From Spirosoma sp. (lineage in GTDB: Bacteria > Bacteroidota > Bacteroidia > Cytophagales > Spirosomataceae): DNA of 64,000 nt. The notes beneath the pieces were generated by a model. It was given only the letters and a program-made list of their open reading frames with translations. It made no database searches and was not told the DNA's origin. The position numbers and the translations under genes are program-made. The stretch is from positions 773,648 to 837,647 of the forward strand of contig NZ_JAPLET010000022.1 of assembly GCF_026391055.1 (NCBI RefSeq), in the 5' to 3' direction. Position 1 is the first letter of the stretch; each line of letters opens with the position of its first letter. Positions 39,917 through 51,255 of this stretch are shown here, in pieces.

Positions 39917-42406
39917 TTGAAACCCTTTACAACACACGATTTCCAACAGGCGAAAGCGAATCATTTATTGTTTAAACGTCAGTTGTCGGCTAGCTTATAC
40001 AACCAAACAACTGAACAAGATATTCGCATCCTGTCTCAATATGCCTGTACACTTGGTCAATGGCTTTATAATCATGCCTTGATTGACCATGAAGAAATTG
40101 ATGAAGTGTATGAGTTAGAACGAGTTCACGCCTTAGTACATACCCGTAGCCGGGCGCTGCTGAAGACGTACACTACGGGGCATGTCGAGGAAGCCCGTCG
40201 GGGACTTCCGGAACTGGAGCAGGCAACGGATCGACTTGTGGAATTGCTCGATACACTCGAAAGAAAGCTCCTTCCCGGCACCCCGGAAATTCTGGATCAG
40301 GCAATTATACCGGGACCTGAGATACTGCAAGACTTCTTTGTGCACTCACCAGTAATTCATTGCATCCTCACCGGTCCCACGCATATTTATTCGTTTGCCA
40401 ACCCGGCCCATGAAGCGTTGGTTGGCGGACGAAAGGTAGTAGGAAAGCCCATTCGAGACGTATTGCCTGAGCTGGCTGATCAGGGTTTTTTCGAGTTGCT
40501 CGATGAGGTGTATACCCAATCGAAACCCTATGTAGGCAGAGAAATGTCGATTGTGCTGGATAACGGCCGGGGAACAAACCGGCAGGCATACCTAAACTTC
40601 ATTTACCAGCCCATAAAAAACGCCCTAGGCCAAACGGAAGGCATACTGGCTTATGGAACTGAAGTCACGGACCAAGTGGCCGCGCGAAAAAAAGTGGAAG
40701 AAAGTGAGGCTCGTTTCCGCTCGATCATTGAAGAGGCTCCAGTTGCTACCTGTCTTTTTGTAGGCCCCGACATGCGCGTTGATGTAGCCAACGATTTAAT
40801 GCTTCGCTATTGGGGTAAAAGCCGGTCTGTATTGGGTCAACCCCTCATAAAAGGGGTTCCCGAACTGGTGGGCCAGCCCTTTCTTGACATTCTCGACACG
40901 GTATTCAAAACAGGAAAAACCTACAAAGCTAAAGCTGCCAGTGCAGAACTTAAGCTGAATGGTGTTTTGGGTACTTACTATTTTGACTTTACCTACAAGC
41001 CGCTTTTTAATGAACAGGGGCAGGTATACGCCATTATTGACACGGCCATTGATGTTACCAACCAGGTATTGGTGCAACAGCAGCAGTTACAGTTAGCCGC
41101 TATTGTGGAGAAGGTGCCCATCTACGTCACGATTACCAGCTTAGATGGCAACATTCAGTACATCAACCCTTTCGGTCAACAATTGCTGGGCCTTACCCCC
41201 GACGAAGTACGCACGAAGCACCTCCGTGATTTTTTTGTCGAAGAGGATATGAATATTCTGGGTAACGAGGCCTTACCGGCTTTACTGACCAGTCACCATT
41301 GGGAAGGCAAACTGCACATGCGCCATTTTCAAACCGGCGAATTAATACCTTTTGACACGACCTCCCTGGCACTAACCGATCCAACTACGGGTAATCTTGA
41401 GGCACTGGTTGCCGTTAACCGCGACCTGCGCCCCGAGCTTTTGTCAATGGCGCAGCAGGATCAGATCATGCAGGAACTCAAAGCCAGTGAAGAGCGCTAC
41501 CGCCGTTTGTCCGCTCAACTGGAGGAGCAGGTAAACGAGCGCACGGCAGAACTGGCGGCTATTAATGAAGAGCTTGCTGCTACCAACGAAGAGCTTGCCG
41601 TCACCAACGAAGAATTAGCCTCTGCCAACGAGGAGTTTGCCGTTACGAACGAAGAGCTGGAAGAAGCCAACCAGTTGTTTAGCCGTTCCAACCAAAACCT
41701 CGAACGATTCGCTTACATTGCCAGTCATGACCTACAGGAGCCGCTTCGCAAAGTTCAGCAGTTCGGCGATTTACTAAGCACTCAGTACGGTTCTCAGTTG
41801 GGTGAAGGCATCATGTACCTTGAGCGTATGCAGGCAGCCGCCACTCGCATGTCGACTCTCATTCGGGACTTACTAAGCTTCTCCCGCATTTCCACCTGGC
41901 AGGACGTTACCGCCCTGGTTTCGCTAACCAATGTGGTAGAGACCGTACTCAATGATTTAGAACTGCGTATTCAGGAAACCGGGGCCATTATACAGGTAGA
42001 GCCTCTGCCCAACATTCAGGGCGACCGGTCGCAGTTGGAGCAGCTCTTTCAGAATTTGCTGAGCAATGCCCTGAAATTCAGGAAGCCGAACCAGCCTCCC
42101 CAAATTCATATTCATTACCAGGGTATTAGTGCCAAAGACCTTCCTCCCACGGTAAAACCAGCCCGGCAGGCACGGGCGTATTACCAAGTGCAGGTGTCGG
42201 ACAATGGAATCGGCTTCGACGAAAAATACGTGGACCGGATTTTTCAAATCTTTCAGCGCTTACACGGCAAAAGTGAGTTTGCCGGAACCGGCATCGGGCT
42301 GGCTATCTGCGAGAAGGTTGTTACCAACCATGGCGGAGCAATTATTGCCAACAGCGAGCCGGGCCAGGGTGCCACGTTCAGTATCTATTTACCAGTCCAA
42401 TCTTGA
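39917..42406 (+). CDS. CZB-PAS sensor histidine kinase
   Basis: 829 residues starting at TTG 39917. Residues 8-85 show the CZB zinc-binding pattern: AKANHLLFKR, then CTLGQWLYNH, then ERVHALVHTRSRAL (three His and one Cys), known from chemoreceptors that sense zinc or HOCl. Three PAS domains follow (about 130-250, 265-385, 390-510). A repetitive coiled coil built from NEELAATNEELAVTNEEL-like units (about 545-590) precedes HisKA with phospho-acceptor His in FAYIASHDLQEPLRK and HATPase motifs (NLLSNALKFR, DNGIGFD, GTGIGLAI). No membrane segments, so cytoplasmic. No partner regulator adjacent. Confidence 0.9.
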   Translation: MKPFTTHDFQQAKANHLLFKRQLSASLYNQTTEQDIRILSQYACTLGQWLYNHALIDHEEIDEVYELERVHALVHTRSRALLKTYTTGHVEEARRGLPELEQATDRLVELLDTLERKLLPGTPEILDQAIIPGPEILQDFFVHSPVIHCILTGPTHIYSFANPAHEALVGGRKVVGKPIRDVLPELADQGFFELLDEVYTQSKPYVGREMSIVLDNGRGTNRQAYLNFIYQPIKNALGQTEGILAYGTEVTDQVAARKKVEESEARFRSIIEEAPVATCLFVGPDMRVDVANDLMLRYWGKSRSVLGQPLIKGVPELVGQPFLDILDTVFKTGKTYKAKAASAELKLNGVLGTYYFDFTYKPLFNEQGQVYAIIDTAIDVTNQVLVQQQQLQLAAIVEKVPIYVTITSLDGNIQYINPFGQQLLGLTPDEVRTKHLRDFFVEEDMNILGNEALPALLTSHHWEGKLHMRHFQTGELIPFDTTSLALTDPTTGNLEALVAVNRDLRPELLSMAQQDQIMQELKASEERYRRLSAQLEEQVNERTAELAAINEELAATNEELAVTNEELASANEEFAVTNEELEEANQLFSRSNQNLERFAYIASHDLQEPLRKVQQFGDLLSTQYGSQLGEGIMYLERMQAAATRMSTLIRDLLSFSRISTWQDVTALVSLTNVVETVLNDLELRIQETGAIIQVEPLPNIQGDRSQLEQLFQNLLSNALKFRKPNQPPQIHIHYQGISAKDLPPTVKPARQARAYYQVQVSDNGIGFDEKYVDRIFQIFQRLHGKSEFAGTGIGLAICEKVVTNHGGAIIANSEPGQGATFSIYLPVQS

Positions 42407-42418
42407 CTTATTCTGCTA

Positions 42419-42509
42419 GCATCAGGGTAATTCATATTTTAGATTACCCTGATGCCGGTTCAGTCAGCCCGAACGAAACAGTCCCGCTTCGTTCGGGCTG
42501 ACTGAACCG
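42419..42509. repeat. Two adjacent hairpins between sensor-kinase genes
   Basis: First hairpin: a perfect 13-bp stem, 42419-42431 with 42443-42455. Second: a perfect 22-bp stem, 42456-42477 with 42488-42509, loop of ten bases. Neither is followed by a T run. The second ends three bases before the -33 element of the next gene. They may stop the upstream transcript or be a REP-type repeat. Confidence 0.75.
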
Positions 42510-42512
42510 CAC

Positions 42513-42543
42513 TTTGTGTGCCGACAAAATTCGTGTACCTTGG
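42513..42543 (+). promoter_or_regulatory. Promoter of the TPR sensor kinase
   Basis: TTTG (42513-42516), 19 bases, TACCTTGG (42536-42543), one mismatch from TAnnTTTG. It supports ATG 42583 as the start, giving a leader of about 33 bases. Confidence 0.5.
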
Positions 42544-42582
42544 GTAATTCTAGTCGCCACCCATTGTAAACGCCCTTCCCCT

Positions 42583-44385
42583 ATGCCTGTGCGATTTAAG
42601 TACGCACGTCTGCTGATTGTATTTATGCTGATCCAGGCAGGCGAATCCTTCAGTCAATCCAACTGGCTTCCTCCCTCTCTGGAGAATGCCCCCGACTCAG
42701 CCAGGGTGTGGACACTTGGGCAGATCGGCGATTCGCTGGTCAACGTAGGGCAGTTGAAGAATGCCCGGCAGGCATATCAGCAGGGGTTATTTTTAGCCCA
42801 GCGCATGGGTACACCCAGATCAATTGGGCTGGCCTATCGGGGAATGGGGTACTGGTACGAGCACGTGAGCGATTACACGCAGGCCATAGTCTACTACCAA
42901 CAGGCCCTGTCAGAGTTTAAAAAAGCAAATGACGTTCGGAATACGGCCAGCACCCTGTATTTTATCAGCTTTAGCTACGATCAGCTTCATAACGACAAAC
43001 AAGCATTCCACTACGCAGAACTGGGCATGAAACTGGCCCGCCAGGCTGAGATAAACGAAGTGCTGGTGCAGTTCTATGAGCAAATGGCTCATCTACTGAG
43101 TCATGGCAAGGACGAAAAACAGGCAGATGCCTACATGCAGAAAGTGCTGGCCTACTATAAAGACAAAGGCGATTCGTCAACCTACTACACGGCCCTGTTC
43201 AACTCGGCGTTGATGGACAAAAACTGGAAACTTTACACCCTGGCAGAAGACAAGTTCCGCCGGGCGGAGCAGTTTGCTACTAAGCAGAAAGATGCTTATT
43301 TCCTTGGGTTTATCTGGGCGAGTTTGCCCTACGCGCTCATTCCTCAAAACAAACTCGATGAAGCCGAAAAATACTGCCGGCAGGCACTCCGGTGGGTTCA
43401 GGAAACGGGAACAAATAAATATAGTATGCTCGCCGACATCAACGACCATCTGAGTCATATTGCCGAGAAACGGGGCGATTACCGGCAGGCGTTGTTCTAC
43501 TATAAGCAGCAGGTAATTAACCGGGATAGTATTGTCAATGAAACAAAGAACCGCCAGTTGGCAGAATTGGAAACCCGGTATCAGACACAGCAAAAAGAGG
43601 TGGAAATCAACCAGCTTCTTGAGACCAATGCCGTACAGGAACGCCAGATCTGGGCGGGTATTGCCGGTCTGATTGTGCTTACCCTGCTGCTGGCTACTCT
43701 ATACTGGCTTTACCGGCGCGTCCAGCACAGTAGGTTACACATTCAGCAACAGTCCGACCAGATGGCTCTGCTGATGAAAGAGCTTCACCACCGGGTCAAG
43801 AATAACCTCGCCATCGTTTCCAGCCTGCTCAAACTCCAGTCGAATCGGCTAAGCGATGAGAAAGCAGTGCAGGCCGTTCGGGAAGGGCAACAGCGTGTAG
43901 AAGCCATGGCCCTTATTCACCAGCGTTTGTACCAGACCGAACAGGTTACAACGGTCGATATGCGCGAGTACCTAACCGATCTGTCGGCCAGCCTGATGCG
44001 GGCGTATGGCCACGAAGCCGACGAATTCGACCTACAGTTGACGGTCGAACAGCCCAAACTGGACGTAGATGTAGCCATGCCCCTCGGGCTGATCGTTAAC
44101 GAATTAGCAACTAATGCCTTTAAGTATGCCTACAACAGCAAACACAGGCCCTTTCTGCGAATAGCCTTACTAAATCAAGAAACGGAATCGGGTATTACCC
44201 TTGAAGTGCAGGATAACGGACCGGGAGTTGATGTAGCCGCCTGGCAACTGACCTCTGGCCCTTCCTCGTTCGGAAAACGCCTGATTGCTTCCCTCAGCGA
44301 ACAGTTGGAGGGCGAGTTTAAATTTCACCGGCAGGACGGCACTCTGTTCCGGCTGTATGTGCCCGAAGTTCGCCTTCAGGCTTGA
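42583..44385 (+). CDS. TPR-containing sensor histidine kinase (HisKA_2)
   Basis: 600 residues. Signal peptide ([19 protein letters not shown]) then six or more TPR-like helical pairs ([52 protein letters not shown]), one membrane span ([21 protein letters not shown]) and a cytoplasmic kinase. The HisKA_2 motif [20 protein letters not shown] carries the phospho-acceptor His; ATP-binding [13 protein letters not shown] and DNGPGVD follow. Periplasmic TPRs linked to HisKA_2 are common in this phylum. No adjacent response regulator. Confidence 0.93.
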   Translation: MPVRFKYARLLIVFMLIQAGESFSQSNWLPPSLENAPDSARVWTLGQIGDSLVNVGQLKNARQAYQQGLFLAQRMGTPRSIGLAYRGMGYWYEHVSDYTQAIVYYQQALSEFKKANDVRNTASTLYFISFSYDQLHNDKQAFHYAELGMKLARQAEINEVLVQFYEQMAHLLSHGKDEKQADAYMQKVLAYYKDKGDSSTYYTALFNSALMDKNWKLYTLAEDKFRRAEQFATKQKDAYFLGFIWASLPYALIPQNKLDEAEKYCRQALRWVQETGTNKYSMLADINDHLSHIAEKRGDYRQALFYYKQQVINRDSIVNETKNRQLAELETRYQTQQKEVEINQLLETNAVQERQIWAGIAGLIVLTLLLATLYWLYRRVQHSRLHIQQQSDQMALLMKELHHRVKNNLAIVSSLLKLQSNRLSDEKAVQAVREGQQRVEAMALIHQRLYQTEQVTTVDMREYLTDLSASLMRAYGHEADEFDLQLTVEQPKLDVDVAMPLGLIVNELATNAFKYAYNSKHRPFLRIALLNQETESGITLEVQDNGPGVDVAAWQLTSGPSSFGKRLIASLSEQLEGEFKFHRQDGTLFRLYVPEVRLQA

Positions 44386-44464
44386 GCCAATACCTGTTCA
44401 CGCGGTAGTAAAAGTTGCGGCTCTCCCACTTTTCGCATCGACCGTTTCGCGTATTCTTTTATCC

Positions 44465-47400
44465 ATGACGACTGCTCAAAAAATCGAACCCGTTCAGGCA
44501 AAGCCCCGGGCTTTTACCCATAAAATTCGTATTGTCACCTCGGCATCCCTGTTCGACGGCCACGATGCCGCCATTAACCTGATGCGTCGGCTCATGCAGT
44601 CGTCCGGGGCCGAAGTTATTCACCTGGGCCACAATCGTTCTGTAGCCGAGATTGTGGATTGCGCCATTCAGGAAGATGTACAGGGCATTGCCGTGACCAG
44701 TTATCAGGGTGGCCATCTGGAGTTTTTTAAGTACATGTATGACCTGCTGCACGAACGCGGGGCTGGCCATATCAAACTGTTTGGTGGTGGGGGCGGCACC
44801 ATTCTGCCCACCGAAATCGACGAGCTTCATGCCTTTGGTATTACCCGAATCTACTCCCCGGACGATGGCCGGGCGATGGGCCTGCAGGGTATGATCGATG
44901 ATGTATTGACCCAGTGCGATTTCGACACGCCCGCCCCTACGCAAGTCAGTACACCCTCACAAACAGACACTCAACTCATTGCTCAGCTGATTAGTCAGGC
45001 AGAAAATCATCCGGATCGGTTTGTCGGCCAGTTACGTGTTCCGGGCGCTGTACGGCCAACACCCGTATTGGGCATCACTGGCACGGGTGGAGCCGGGAAG
45101 TCCTCTCTGGTCGATGAACTGGTACTTCGTTTTTTGCGCGCCTTTCCCCAGCAGACGATCGCCATTATTTCCGTTGATCCGTCCAAACGCAAATCGGGGG
45201 GTGCGCTGCTCGGCGACCGAATCCGGATGAACGCCATCCACTCGCCACGGGTGTACATGCGCTCGCTGGCTACCCGTCAGTCCAATCTGGCCCTGAGTCG
45301 CCATGTTCAGGATGCCATTGATGTGTGCCGGGCAGCTCAATTTGACCTGATCATCGTGGAAACGTCGGGCATAGGACAGTCCGATACAGAAATTACGGAA
45401 CATGCCGACAAAACGCTTTACGTGATGACGGCCGAGTACGGAGCGGCTACGCAATTGGAAAAAATCGATATGCTCGACTTTGCCGATGTCATTGCCATCA
45501 ATAAGTTCGACAAACGTGGCTCACTCGATGCCCTTCGTGATGTGCGCAAACAATACCGGCGCAATCACAACAGTTGGGATACTCCAGATGATCAACTTCC
45601 TATTCTGGGCACCATTGCGTCGCAATTCAACGATGCGGGCATGAACCAGCTCTTCGACCGGCTGATGCGGGTGCTGGGCATGGAGCATTCAGCAACCAAC
45701 ATGTCGTCTATGGCCAATGAGCCGCAGCCCGCTCCCGCTGCCATTATCCCCACCGATCGAGTTCGCTACCTGGCCGAAATTGTGGAAGAGAGCCGACGGT
45801 ATGCCGATTTTGTGGAGGAACAAACGACCCTGGCCCGGCAACTCTATCAGCTTGAAGGGGCCATCTCGCTGATACCCGACGGGGCTGCCAAGGAAGAACT
45901 TCAGCGTCTACTCGCTGACCGGGAGGGGCGTCTCGCTCCTGACAGCCGCCAGCTTTTGCGGCAGTGGCCCGCTATGCAACAACGATACACGGCCGAGTTT
46001 TACGAATTTACGGTGCGGGATAAAGTGATCCGCCAGCCACTGTATACCGAAACCCTTTCGCACCTGAAAATACCGAAAGTCAGTTTGCCCAAATACAACG
46101 ACTGGGGCGATGTACTGCGCTGGCTGCTGACCGAGAATGTGCCGGGAGAATTTCCGTTTACGGCGGGCGTGTTCCCGCTCAAGCGCGAGGGCGAAGACCC
46201 CACCCGGATGTTTGCCGGTGAGGGCGGACCGGAGCGCACCAATCGCCGGTTTCACTATGTGTCGAAAGGTTTACCGGCCAAACGACTCTCTACCGCCTTC
46301 GACTCCGTTACCCTCTACGGCGAAGACCCGGCCATGCGACCCGATATTTTTGGCAAAATTGGTAACTCAGGCGTCAGCATCTCTACCCTGGATGACGCCA
46401 AGAAACTATACTCGGGCTTCGACCTCTGCAATCCGTCAACGTCGGTGTCGATGACAATCAACGGACCGGCCCCTATATTGCTGGGCTTTTTCCTGAATGC
46501 GGCCATCGACCAGCAGTGCGAGAAATGGTTGCGGGCCGAAGGTAAATTCTACACACAAGTCAATGGTCCGACCTATCAGGGCGAACTTCCGGAAGGAAAT
46601 GACGGGCTGGGGCTGATGCTGCTGGGTACCACCGGCGATCAGGCAGTGCCGCGTGAGGTCTACGAACAGCTTAAAGCCGATACGCTCCGAAAAGTACGCG
46701 GCACCGTACAGGCCGATATTCTGAAGGAAGATCAGGCCCAGAACACCTGTATTTTCTCGACTGAATTTGCGCTCAGGATGATGGGCGATATTCAGCAATA
46801 TTTCACCGACAACCGGGTACAGAATTTCTATTCCGTTTCCATTTCTGGCTATCACATCGCCGAGGCCGGGGCTAATCCGATTTCCCAGCTGGCCTTCACC
46901 CTGTCGAACGGGTTTACGTTCGTTGAGTACTACCTGAGCCGGGGCATGTCTATTGATGCTTTTGCGCCTAACCTGTCGTTCTTTTTCTCGAATGGCATGG
47001 ACCCGGAATACACGGTGCTGGGTCGGGTGGCCCGCCGGATCTGGGCCAAAGCCATGCGTCATAAGTACAAAGGGAACGAGCGTTCCCAGAAGCTGAAATA
47101 CCACATACAAACGTCGGGGCGGAGTTTACACGCGCAGGAAATAGCCTTCAATGACATACGCACCACCTTACAGGCACTACTGGCCATTTATGACAACTGC
47201 AACTCCCTGCATACCAACGCCTACGATGAAGCCATCACAACTCCTACCGAAGAGTCGGTCCGGCGGGCCATGGCCATTCAGTTGATCATCAACCGGGAGT
47301 TTGGCCTGGCCACAAACGAAAACCCCTTGCAGGGCGCATTTATCGTCGATGAACTGACGGAGTTGGTGGAAGAAGCCGTTTATCAGGAATTCCTGGCCAT

Positions 47401-47797
47401 CAACGAGCGGGGCGGGGTATTGGGCGCTATGGAGCGGATGTACCAGCGCAGTAAGATTCAGGAAGAGTCGATGTACTACGAAACCCTGAAGCACAATGGC
47501 ACCCTGCCGATTGTAGGCGTCAATACCTTCCTCGACCCGGCGGGCTCCCCTACCATTGTACCCGCCGAGGTTATTCGCTCGACGGAGGCAGAAAAACGCT
47601 ATGCGGTCGATTCGTGCCGGGCGTTTCAGGAAACCCACCGGCAGCAAGCGGAGCGAGCACTGACTAACCTGCAAACAGCAGCCCTCACCAACGAAAATAT
47701 TTTTGAAAGCCTCATGGAAGCCACGAAAGTCTGTTCGCTAGGACAGCTGACCAATGCCCTCTACGCCGTAGGCGGGAAGTATCGACGAAATATGTAA
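44465..47797 (+). CDS. icmF: Fused isobutyryl-CoA mutase IcmF
   Basis: 1,110 residues from ATG 44465; earlier codons overlap the kinase gene in another frame. Adenosylcobalamin-dependent carbon-skeleton mutase with its own G-protein chaperone. N-terminal B12-binding domain (about 20-150, [14 protein letters not shown] and [10 protein letters not shown]), MeaB-like GTPase (Walker [10 protein letters not shown] near residue 205, NKFDKRG near 345), then the TIM-barrel mutase (from about 560; [29 protein letters not shown]). This order matches IcmF rather than separate methylmalonyl-CoA mutase subunits. IcmF interconverts isobutyryl- and n-butyryl-CoA, sometimes also isovaleryl/pivalyl-CoA. Followed by a shared terminator. 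Confidence 0.93.
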   Translation: MTTAQKIEPVQAKPRAFTHKIRIVTSASLFDGHDAAINLMRRLMQSSGAEVIHLGHNRSVAEIVDCAIQEDVQGIAVTSYQGGHLEFFKYMYDLLHERGAGHIKLFGGGGGTILPTEIDELHAFGITRIYSPDDGRAMGLQGMIDDVLTQCDFDTPAPTQVSTPSQTDTQLIAQLISQAENHPDRFVGQLRVPGAVRPTPVLGITGTGGAGKSSLVDELVLRFLRAFPQQTIAIISVDPSKRKSGGALLGDRIRMNAIHSPRVYMRSLATRQSNLALSRHVQDAIDVCRAAQFDLIIVETSGIGQSDTEITEHADKTLYVMTAEYGAATQLEKIDMLDFADVIAINKFDKRGSLDALRDVRKQYRRNHNSWDTPDDQLPILGTIASQFNDAGMNQLFDRLMRVLGMEHSATNMSSMANEPQPAPAAIIPTDRVRYLAEIVEESRRYADFVEEQTTLARQLYQLEGAISLIPDGAAKEELQRLLADREGRLAPDSRQLLRQWPAMQQRYTAEFYEFTVRDKVIRQPLYTETLSHLKIPKVSLPKYNDWGDVLRWLLTENVPGEFPFTAGVFPLKREGEDPTRMFAGEGGPERTNRRFHYVSKGLPAKRLSTAFDSVTLYGEDPAMRPDIFGKIGNSGVSISTLDDAKKLYSGFDLCNPSTSVSMTINGPAPILLGFFLNAAIDQQCEKWLRAEGKFYTQVNGPTYQGELPEGNDGLGLMLLGTTGDQAVPREVYEQLKADTLRKVRGTVQADILKEDQAQNTCIFSTEFALRMMGDIQQYFTDNRVQNFYSVSISGYHIAEAGANPISQLAFTLSNGFTFVEYYLSRGMSIDAFAPNLSFFFSNGMDPEYTVLGRVARRIWAKAMRHKYKGNERSQKLKYHIQTSGRSLHAQEIAFNDIRTTLQALLAIYDNCNSLHTNAYDEAITTPTEESVRRAMAIQLIINREFGLATNENPLQGAFIVDELTELVEEAVYQEFLAINERGGVLGAMERMYQRSKIQEESMYYETLKHNGTLPIVGVNTFLDPAGSPTIVPAEVIRSTEAEKRYAVDSCRAFQETHRQQAERALTNLQTAALTNENIFESLMEATKVCSLGQLTNALYAVGGKYRRNM

Positions 47798-47799
47798 GG

Positions 47800-47863
47800 C
47801 TTTTTCGGACAACCAGCCCCGTGACGACTAATCGGGCATCACGGGGCTGGTTGTCCGAAAAAG
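47800..47863. terminator. Bidirectional terminator between convergent genes
   Basis: Perfect 24-bp stem, 47800-47823 with 47840-47863, ending in A/T runs on both sides. Its right arm lies inside the last codons of the minus-strand esterase gene, so the terminator is partly protein-coding. Confidence 0.92.
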
Positions 47864-50323
47864 TATCCTCGCCTGATCGTCCTCACCATTGGCATACCCA
47901 TTCCCCGGAGTTGAGTCAGGGTCGGCCTGATCCGTGCTGGCAATCTGCGCCTGGCTCGTGAAAGTGCCGGTTTTGAGTGCTTTCACCAAATACTTCAGCG
48001 TGGCCGACTCCCCTACGGCAAGTTTACCAATTTTACCACTGACCACGCCACCAGCAACACTCATTCCCGAAACGGAGGATACAAACTGACTATTGGAAGC
48101 TAGCGGACTGCTTACCACCGTATTCGTGGCTTCGGCTCCCCCCCGATTATGAACCATCAGGCTAACCTCTATCGGCTGACCAACCGCAGCGGCAAGCTGG
48201 TTTAACCAGATTTGCAGGCTCAGATCGGCTTTGCCGGGGTCAGACGCAGGTTCATTACTGATTACCGATGCTATCGGGGCCTGCGCTGGATTGGGCGACG
48301 TATACACAGCGGATGAATTCGCTATCGTCCTTAAGTCGACGAGTGCCTCATCCATTTCGCCATTTGCCGAGCCATCGTTCGAAATCGCATTGTCATTTTT
48401 ATTGGCCATAGCCGTTATTTCGGACGAAATCTGGTAGTAGCCGGGGGCAGTAACCCGAGCCACATACTGGCGTACTATTGTTTCTCCCGACAGTATAGCC
48501 GGTATAGTTGTACTTACGGCCTTATTGTCGAACGTCACAGCCGGACCTAACGAAACAACGCTAACAGTTGATGGAAGACGGCTGGTTACGGTAACGGAAG
48601 CAGCATCGCACTCACCCGTATTGCGCACGAACATGCTGAACCGGACACTATCGTTCAACGCCACTACGCGACGGGATGTCTGCATACGTAACTCCAGATC
48701 AACACTGGCTAACCCAATAGTTTGTGATACCCCACCCGAAAGGCAGCCGTAAACCGGATTTTTAGCTTTCAGGGTGTATACCCCCGGTTGGGTAACCCGT
48801 ATGGATGCCGCCGTAGCTCCACTACTCCACTCCGTCCACGCGCCGGCTGATGACGTTAGCGTCAAACCGGTGGAACGACAGATCGTCCAGCTCTCATTTT
48901 CGGAGGTTACCGTTGGCGGGCTGGGCAGAATGTCGGGGGGTACGGCAATGGCAGGTGGAAAGAATATTGTGGATTGTGGGCTTTTAATTCGTGCGGAGTA
49001 CGTTCCGGGCCCAGCAGTTATGGTTTGTAAGGTACTGCCGTTTGTCCATTCGTAAGCGTAGCCGGGCGGCTGGCTAAGCGTTAGCGCATTGGCTCCGGCA
49101 CAACTGATACTGGCCAGAGGTTGTAGCTGGGCAGGAAAGGGCGTTATCGAGCGCAGCACATTGTTTATGGCGTTAGCCCATGACTCCGCTGCCTTAACCT
49201 GACCCGCTGTAGAAAAGTGAATCCCATCAGGGCGGTCATCCTGCGAGTTTATATTATCCAGATCAGGGCCCATATACGTTTCGAAATTTGGCTGGCCAAT
49301 GATCCTGAACTGAGCCGACCTCACATTATCGAAACGAGTATCAACAAACGACGATATAGCCACGATGAAACCCAGCTTCGGCATCCGAAACTCCGTTCTT
49401 ACCTTTTCAATAACCTTTTGGTAATACTTATAGGTTGAGTCTTCAGGATTTCTCCGATCGTTTTCGCCATGCTGGACCAGAACGGCCCGAATACCCGTAG
49501 TGGGTACGTACATATTCATGACATTCCGGACATTGACATAGGGCATGCGCAGGTCATACCGAATAAACGAATGCTGAAACGGAATATCATACGCAGCATT
49601 ATAATTGTCTTTCATGGTTGTACCCCCGAATCCAGCATTATAAAACAGCACGGGTACATTGATGCGTCGCACGAGTTCATCCCCCATATGCCCCCAGAAC
49701 CAGGCAATTTCGGCAAAAGGCGAACTCCCACTTTTGGCAAGCAACTGACTGAATACGAGACCAGGCAAATAGTGGGTATCGGCCGTATTTCGGTACTGCT
49801 CCATGGCCGCACTGTTTTGGTCAACACCAACAACATTCACCCGTTCATCGGAGGCACCGTCTAGTGACTGGCATTTATTTACCCCATCGAAAAAACACGT
49901 TGTTCCCTGCGCATTGGAATGGCCCATGATCAAAAACACCTCACCGACCCCAAAGCGGTCAATTGAGTCGACGGCGACAAGGGTACCGTTTTTTGACCCT
50001 CGCACAAGAATTTTATACCAGCCTCCGGCAACGTTTATACGGCCGTTGAATTGACCATTTTTAGGGTTAGCCTCTACCGTTAACCAGGCCGTTGTAGTAC
50101 CTTGACCGGCATTTTTGGCAATGACGCGGGCCTCAACAAGGTCTATTGACTGGCTGTAACTACCGGCAATTTGTACGGATGCATTATTGTCAGCATCGCG
50201 CTGAACGACCATTCGGCTGACAGGGTATGTAATTTTTAGTTGAGCTACTGACTTGACTGGGAACAATAAAATACTCAGACATAAAAAACTAGCAACAAAA
50301 AGTGCACAGATACGCAAATTCAT
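47828..50323 (-). CDS. Secreted SGNH esterase (sialate O-acetylesterase-like) with DUF11-type repeats
   Basis: 831 residues. Signal peptide (ALFVASFLCLSILLFPVKSVAQ). Catalytic domain about 110-410: nucleophile motif FLIMGHSNAQG, HGENDRR and DGIHFSTAGQ, the Ser-Asp/His arrangement of SGNH hydrolases and carbohydrate acetylesterases. Then an Ig-like/PKD-like stretch (YAYEWTNGSTLQTI) and two DUF11/CARDB-like domains (DLELRMQTSRRVVALNDSV; DLSLQIWLNQLAAAVGQP). No T9SS tail is visible at the end. Likely deacetylates a glycan outside the cell; substrate unknown. Confidence 0.85.
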   Translation of the reverse strand: MNLRICALFVASFLCLSILLFPVKSVAQLKITYPVSRMVVQRDADNNASVQIAGSYSQSIDLVEARVIAKNAGQGTTTAWLTVEANPKNGQFNGRINVAGGWYKILVRGSKNGTLVAVDSIDRFGVGEVFLIMGHSNAQGTTCFFDGVNKCQSLDGASDERVNVVGVDQNSAAMEQYRNTADTHYLPGLVFSQLLAKSGSSPFAEIAWFWGHMGDELVRRINVPVLFYNAGFGGTTMKDNYNAAYDIPFQHSFIRYDLRMPYVNVRNVMNMYVPTTGIRAVLVQHGENDRRNPEDSTYKYYQKVIEKVRTEFRMPKLGFIVAISSFVDTRFDNVRSAQFRIIGQPNFETYMGPDLDNINSQDDRPDGIHFSTAGQVKAAESWANAINNVLRSITPFPAQLQPLASISCAGANALTLSQPPGYAYEWTNGSTLQTITAGPGTYSARIKSPQSTIFFPPAIAVPPDILPSPPTVTSENESWTICRSTGLTLTSSAGAWTEWSSGATAASIRVTQPGVYTLKAKNPVYGCLSGGVSQTIGLASVDLELRMQTSRRVVALNDSVRFSMFVRNTGECDAASVTVTSRLPSTVSVVSLGPAVTFDNKAVSTTIPAILSGETIVRQYVARVTAPGYYQISSEITAMANKNDNAISNDGSANGEMDEALVDLRTIANSSAVYTSPNPAQAPIASVISNEPASDPGKADLSLQIWLNQLAAAVGQPIEVSLMVHNRGGAEATNTVVSSPLASNSQFVSSVSGMSVAGGVVSGKIGKLAVGESATLKYLVKALKTGTFTSQAQIASTDQADPDSTPGNGYANGEDDQARILFRTTSPVMPD

Positions 50324-51000
50324 TTTGATCAGGAAAAAGTTCGTTACGGTTGCTGCTATAGCCTCATAACACAGAACTCACCCAACCATTATCTTCTTGA
50401 CAATCAAAGGAATAATCAAGCTTTAACCGGTAGTATCAGGACTAAAAAGAGGCCAATAAGCAGATATTTTTATTGAAGCTGGCCATGGATAGACGTAGTA
50501 ATGACTGACTTTACTTAGAGTAGAATCTATAATTTCGTTAACTCTACATCAAGTAAGAGATTATATATTCAGGCAAATGTACACAATTAGTTATTTATAC
50601 TTCTTATATGTATACAATTTTAATTTTCTTTTTCTCTATTGTTTAATCAAATGCATTTAAGTTTGCCCCTGTCTCAGGAGACCTCTGACAAGACATCATC
50701 ATAAATAAAGGCAGAGATTTGAGTAGCGGCTGTATTGTCGATTAATCCTAACTAAACCGGATGCACACCTCAGTATTTTGTAGGTACGTAGCCTTTCTGA
50801 TTGAAACTGATTGAAAGTCTTTTCCAGACAACCGATTTAACATTCCAGAACTATTGATTTTTTCGTCTGAAAAGCATTTTTCACCGAAAAATTGGCCGCT
50901 CAACGGAGCAGATGATTTAGCTCACCGAATACGCTGACATTCGTCAGTGAGCAAGCTAATTAACCGCTATACATTTGAATGAACGTAACAATTAACCTTC
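50324..51000. other. AT-rich intergenic region
   Basis: Some 680 bases, richer in A/T than the surroundings. No supported gene, strong terminator or tRNA was seen in it. It may hold the promoter of the esterase gene (to the left) and of the small gene at 51001. Confidence 0.5.
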
Positions 51001-51255
51001 ATGCTATTATTATTCACAACCCAGGACATTAACGCTAGCCAGCGAAATTTTTCATGGTGGTTTACTACCATAGAGACAGCCCTTGACGCACTCAGCAGTA
51101 TCGCATCGAGAGAAAATAAGCTTATTAAAGCGGAGCTAATTGATGAAGATCATCGCATTTCACTTCCTGTTGATGCCTTCGACGGCAGCTTCTTATCACC
51201 TGTAATCAACGAGCTAGAACTAGAGTGGCAGTTTCTATTAAATGAACCTGCCTAA
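51001..51255 (+). CDS. Small hypothetical protein (84 aa)
   Basis: Soluble acidic protein (LLLFTTQDINASQRNFSWWF; IKAELIDEDHRISLPVDAFD; FLSPVINELELEWQFLLN). Isolated in a gene-poor, AT-rich stretch. Codon content looks natural, but there is no recognised family. Confidence 0.5.
   Translation: MLLLFTTQDINASQRNFSWWFTTIETALDALSSIASRENKLIKAELIDEDHRISLPVDAFDGSFLSPVINELELEWQFLLNEPA

Noticed and set aside
50324..51000. Possible CRISPR or repeat array in the AT-rich gap
   Set aside because: No regularly spaced repeated unit can be seen.
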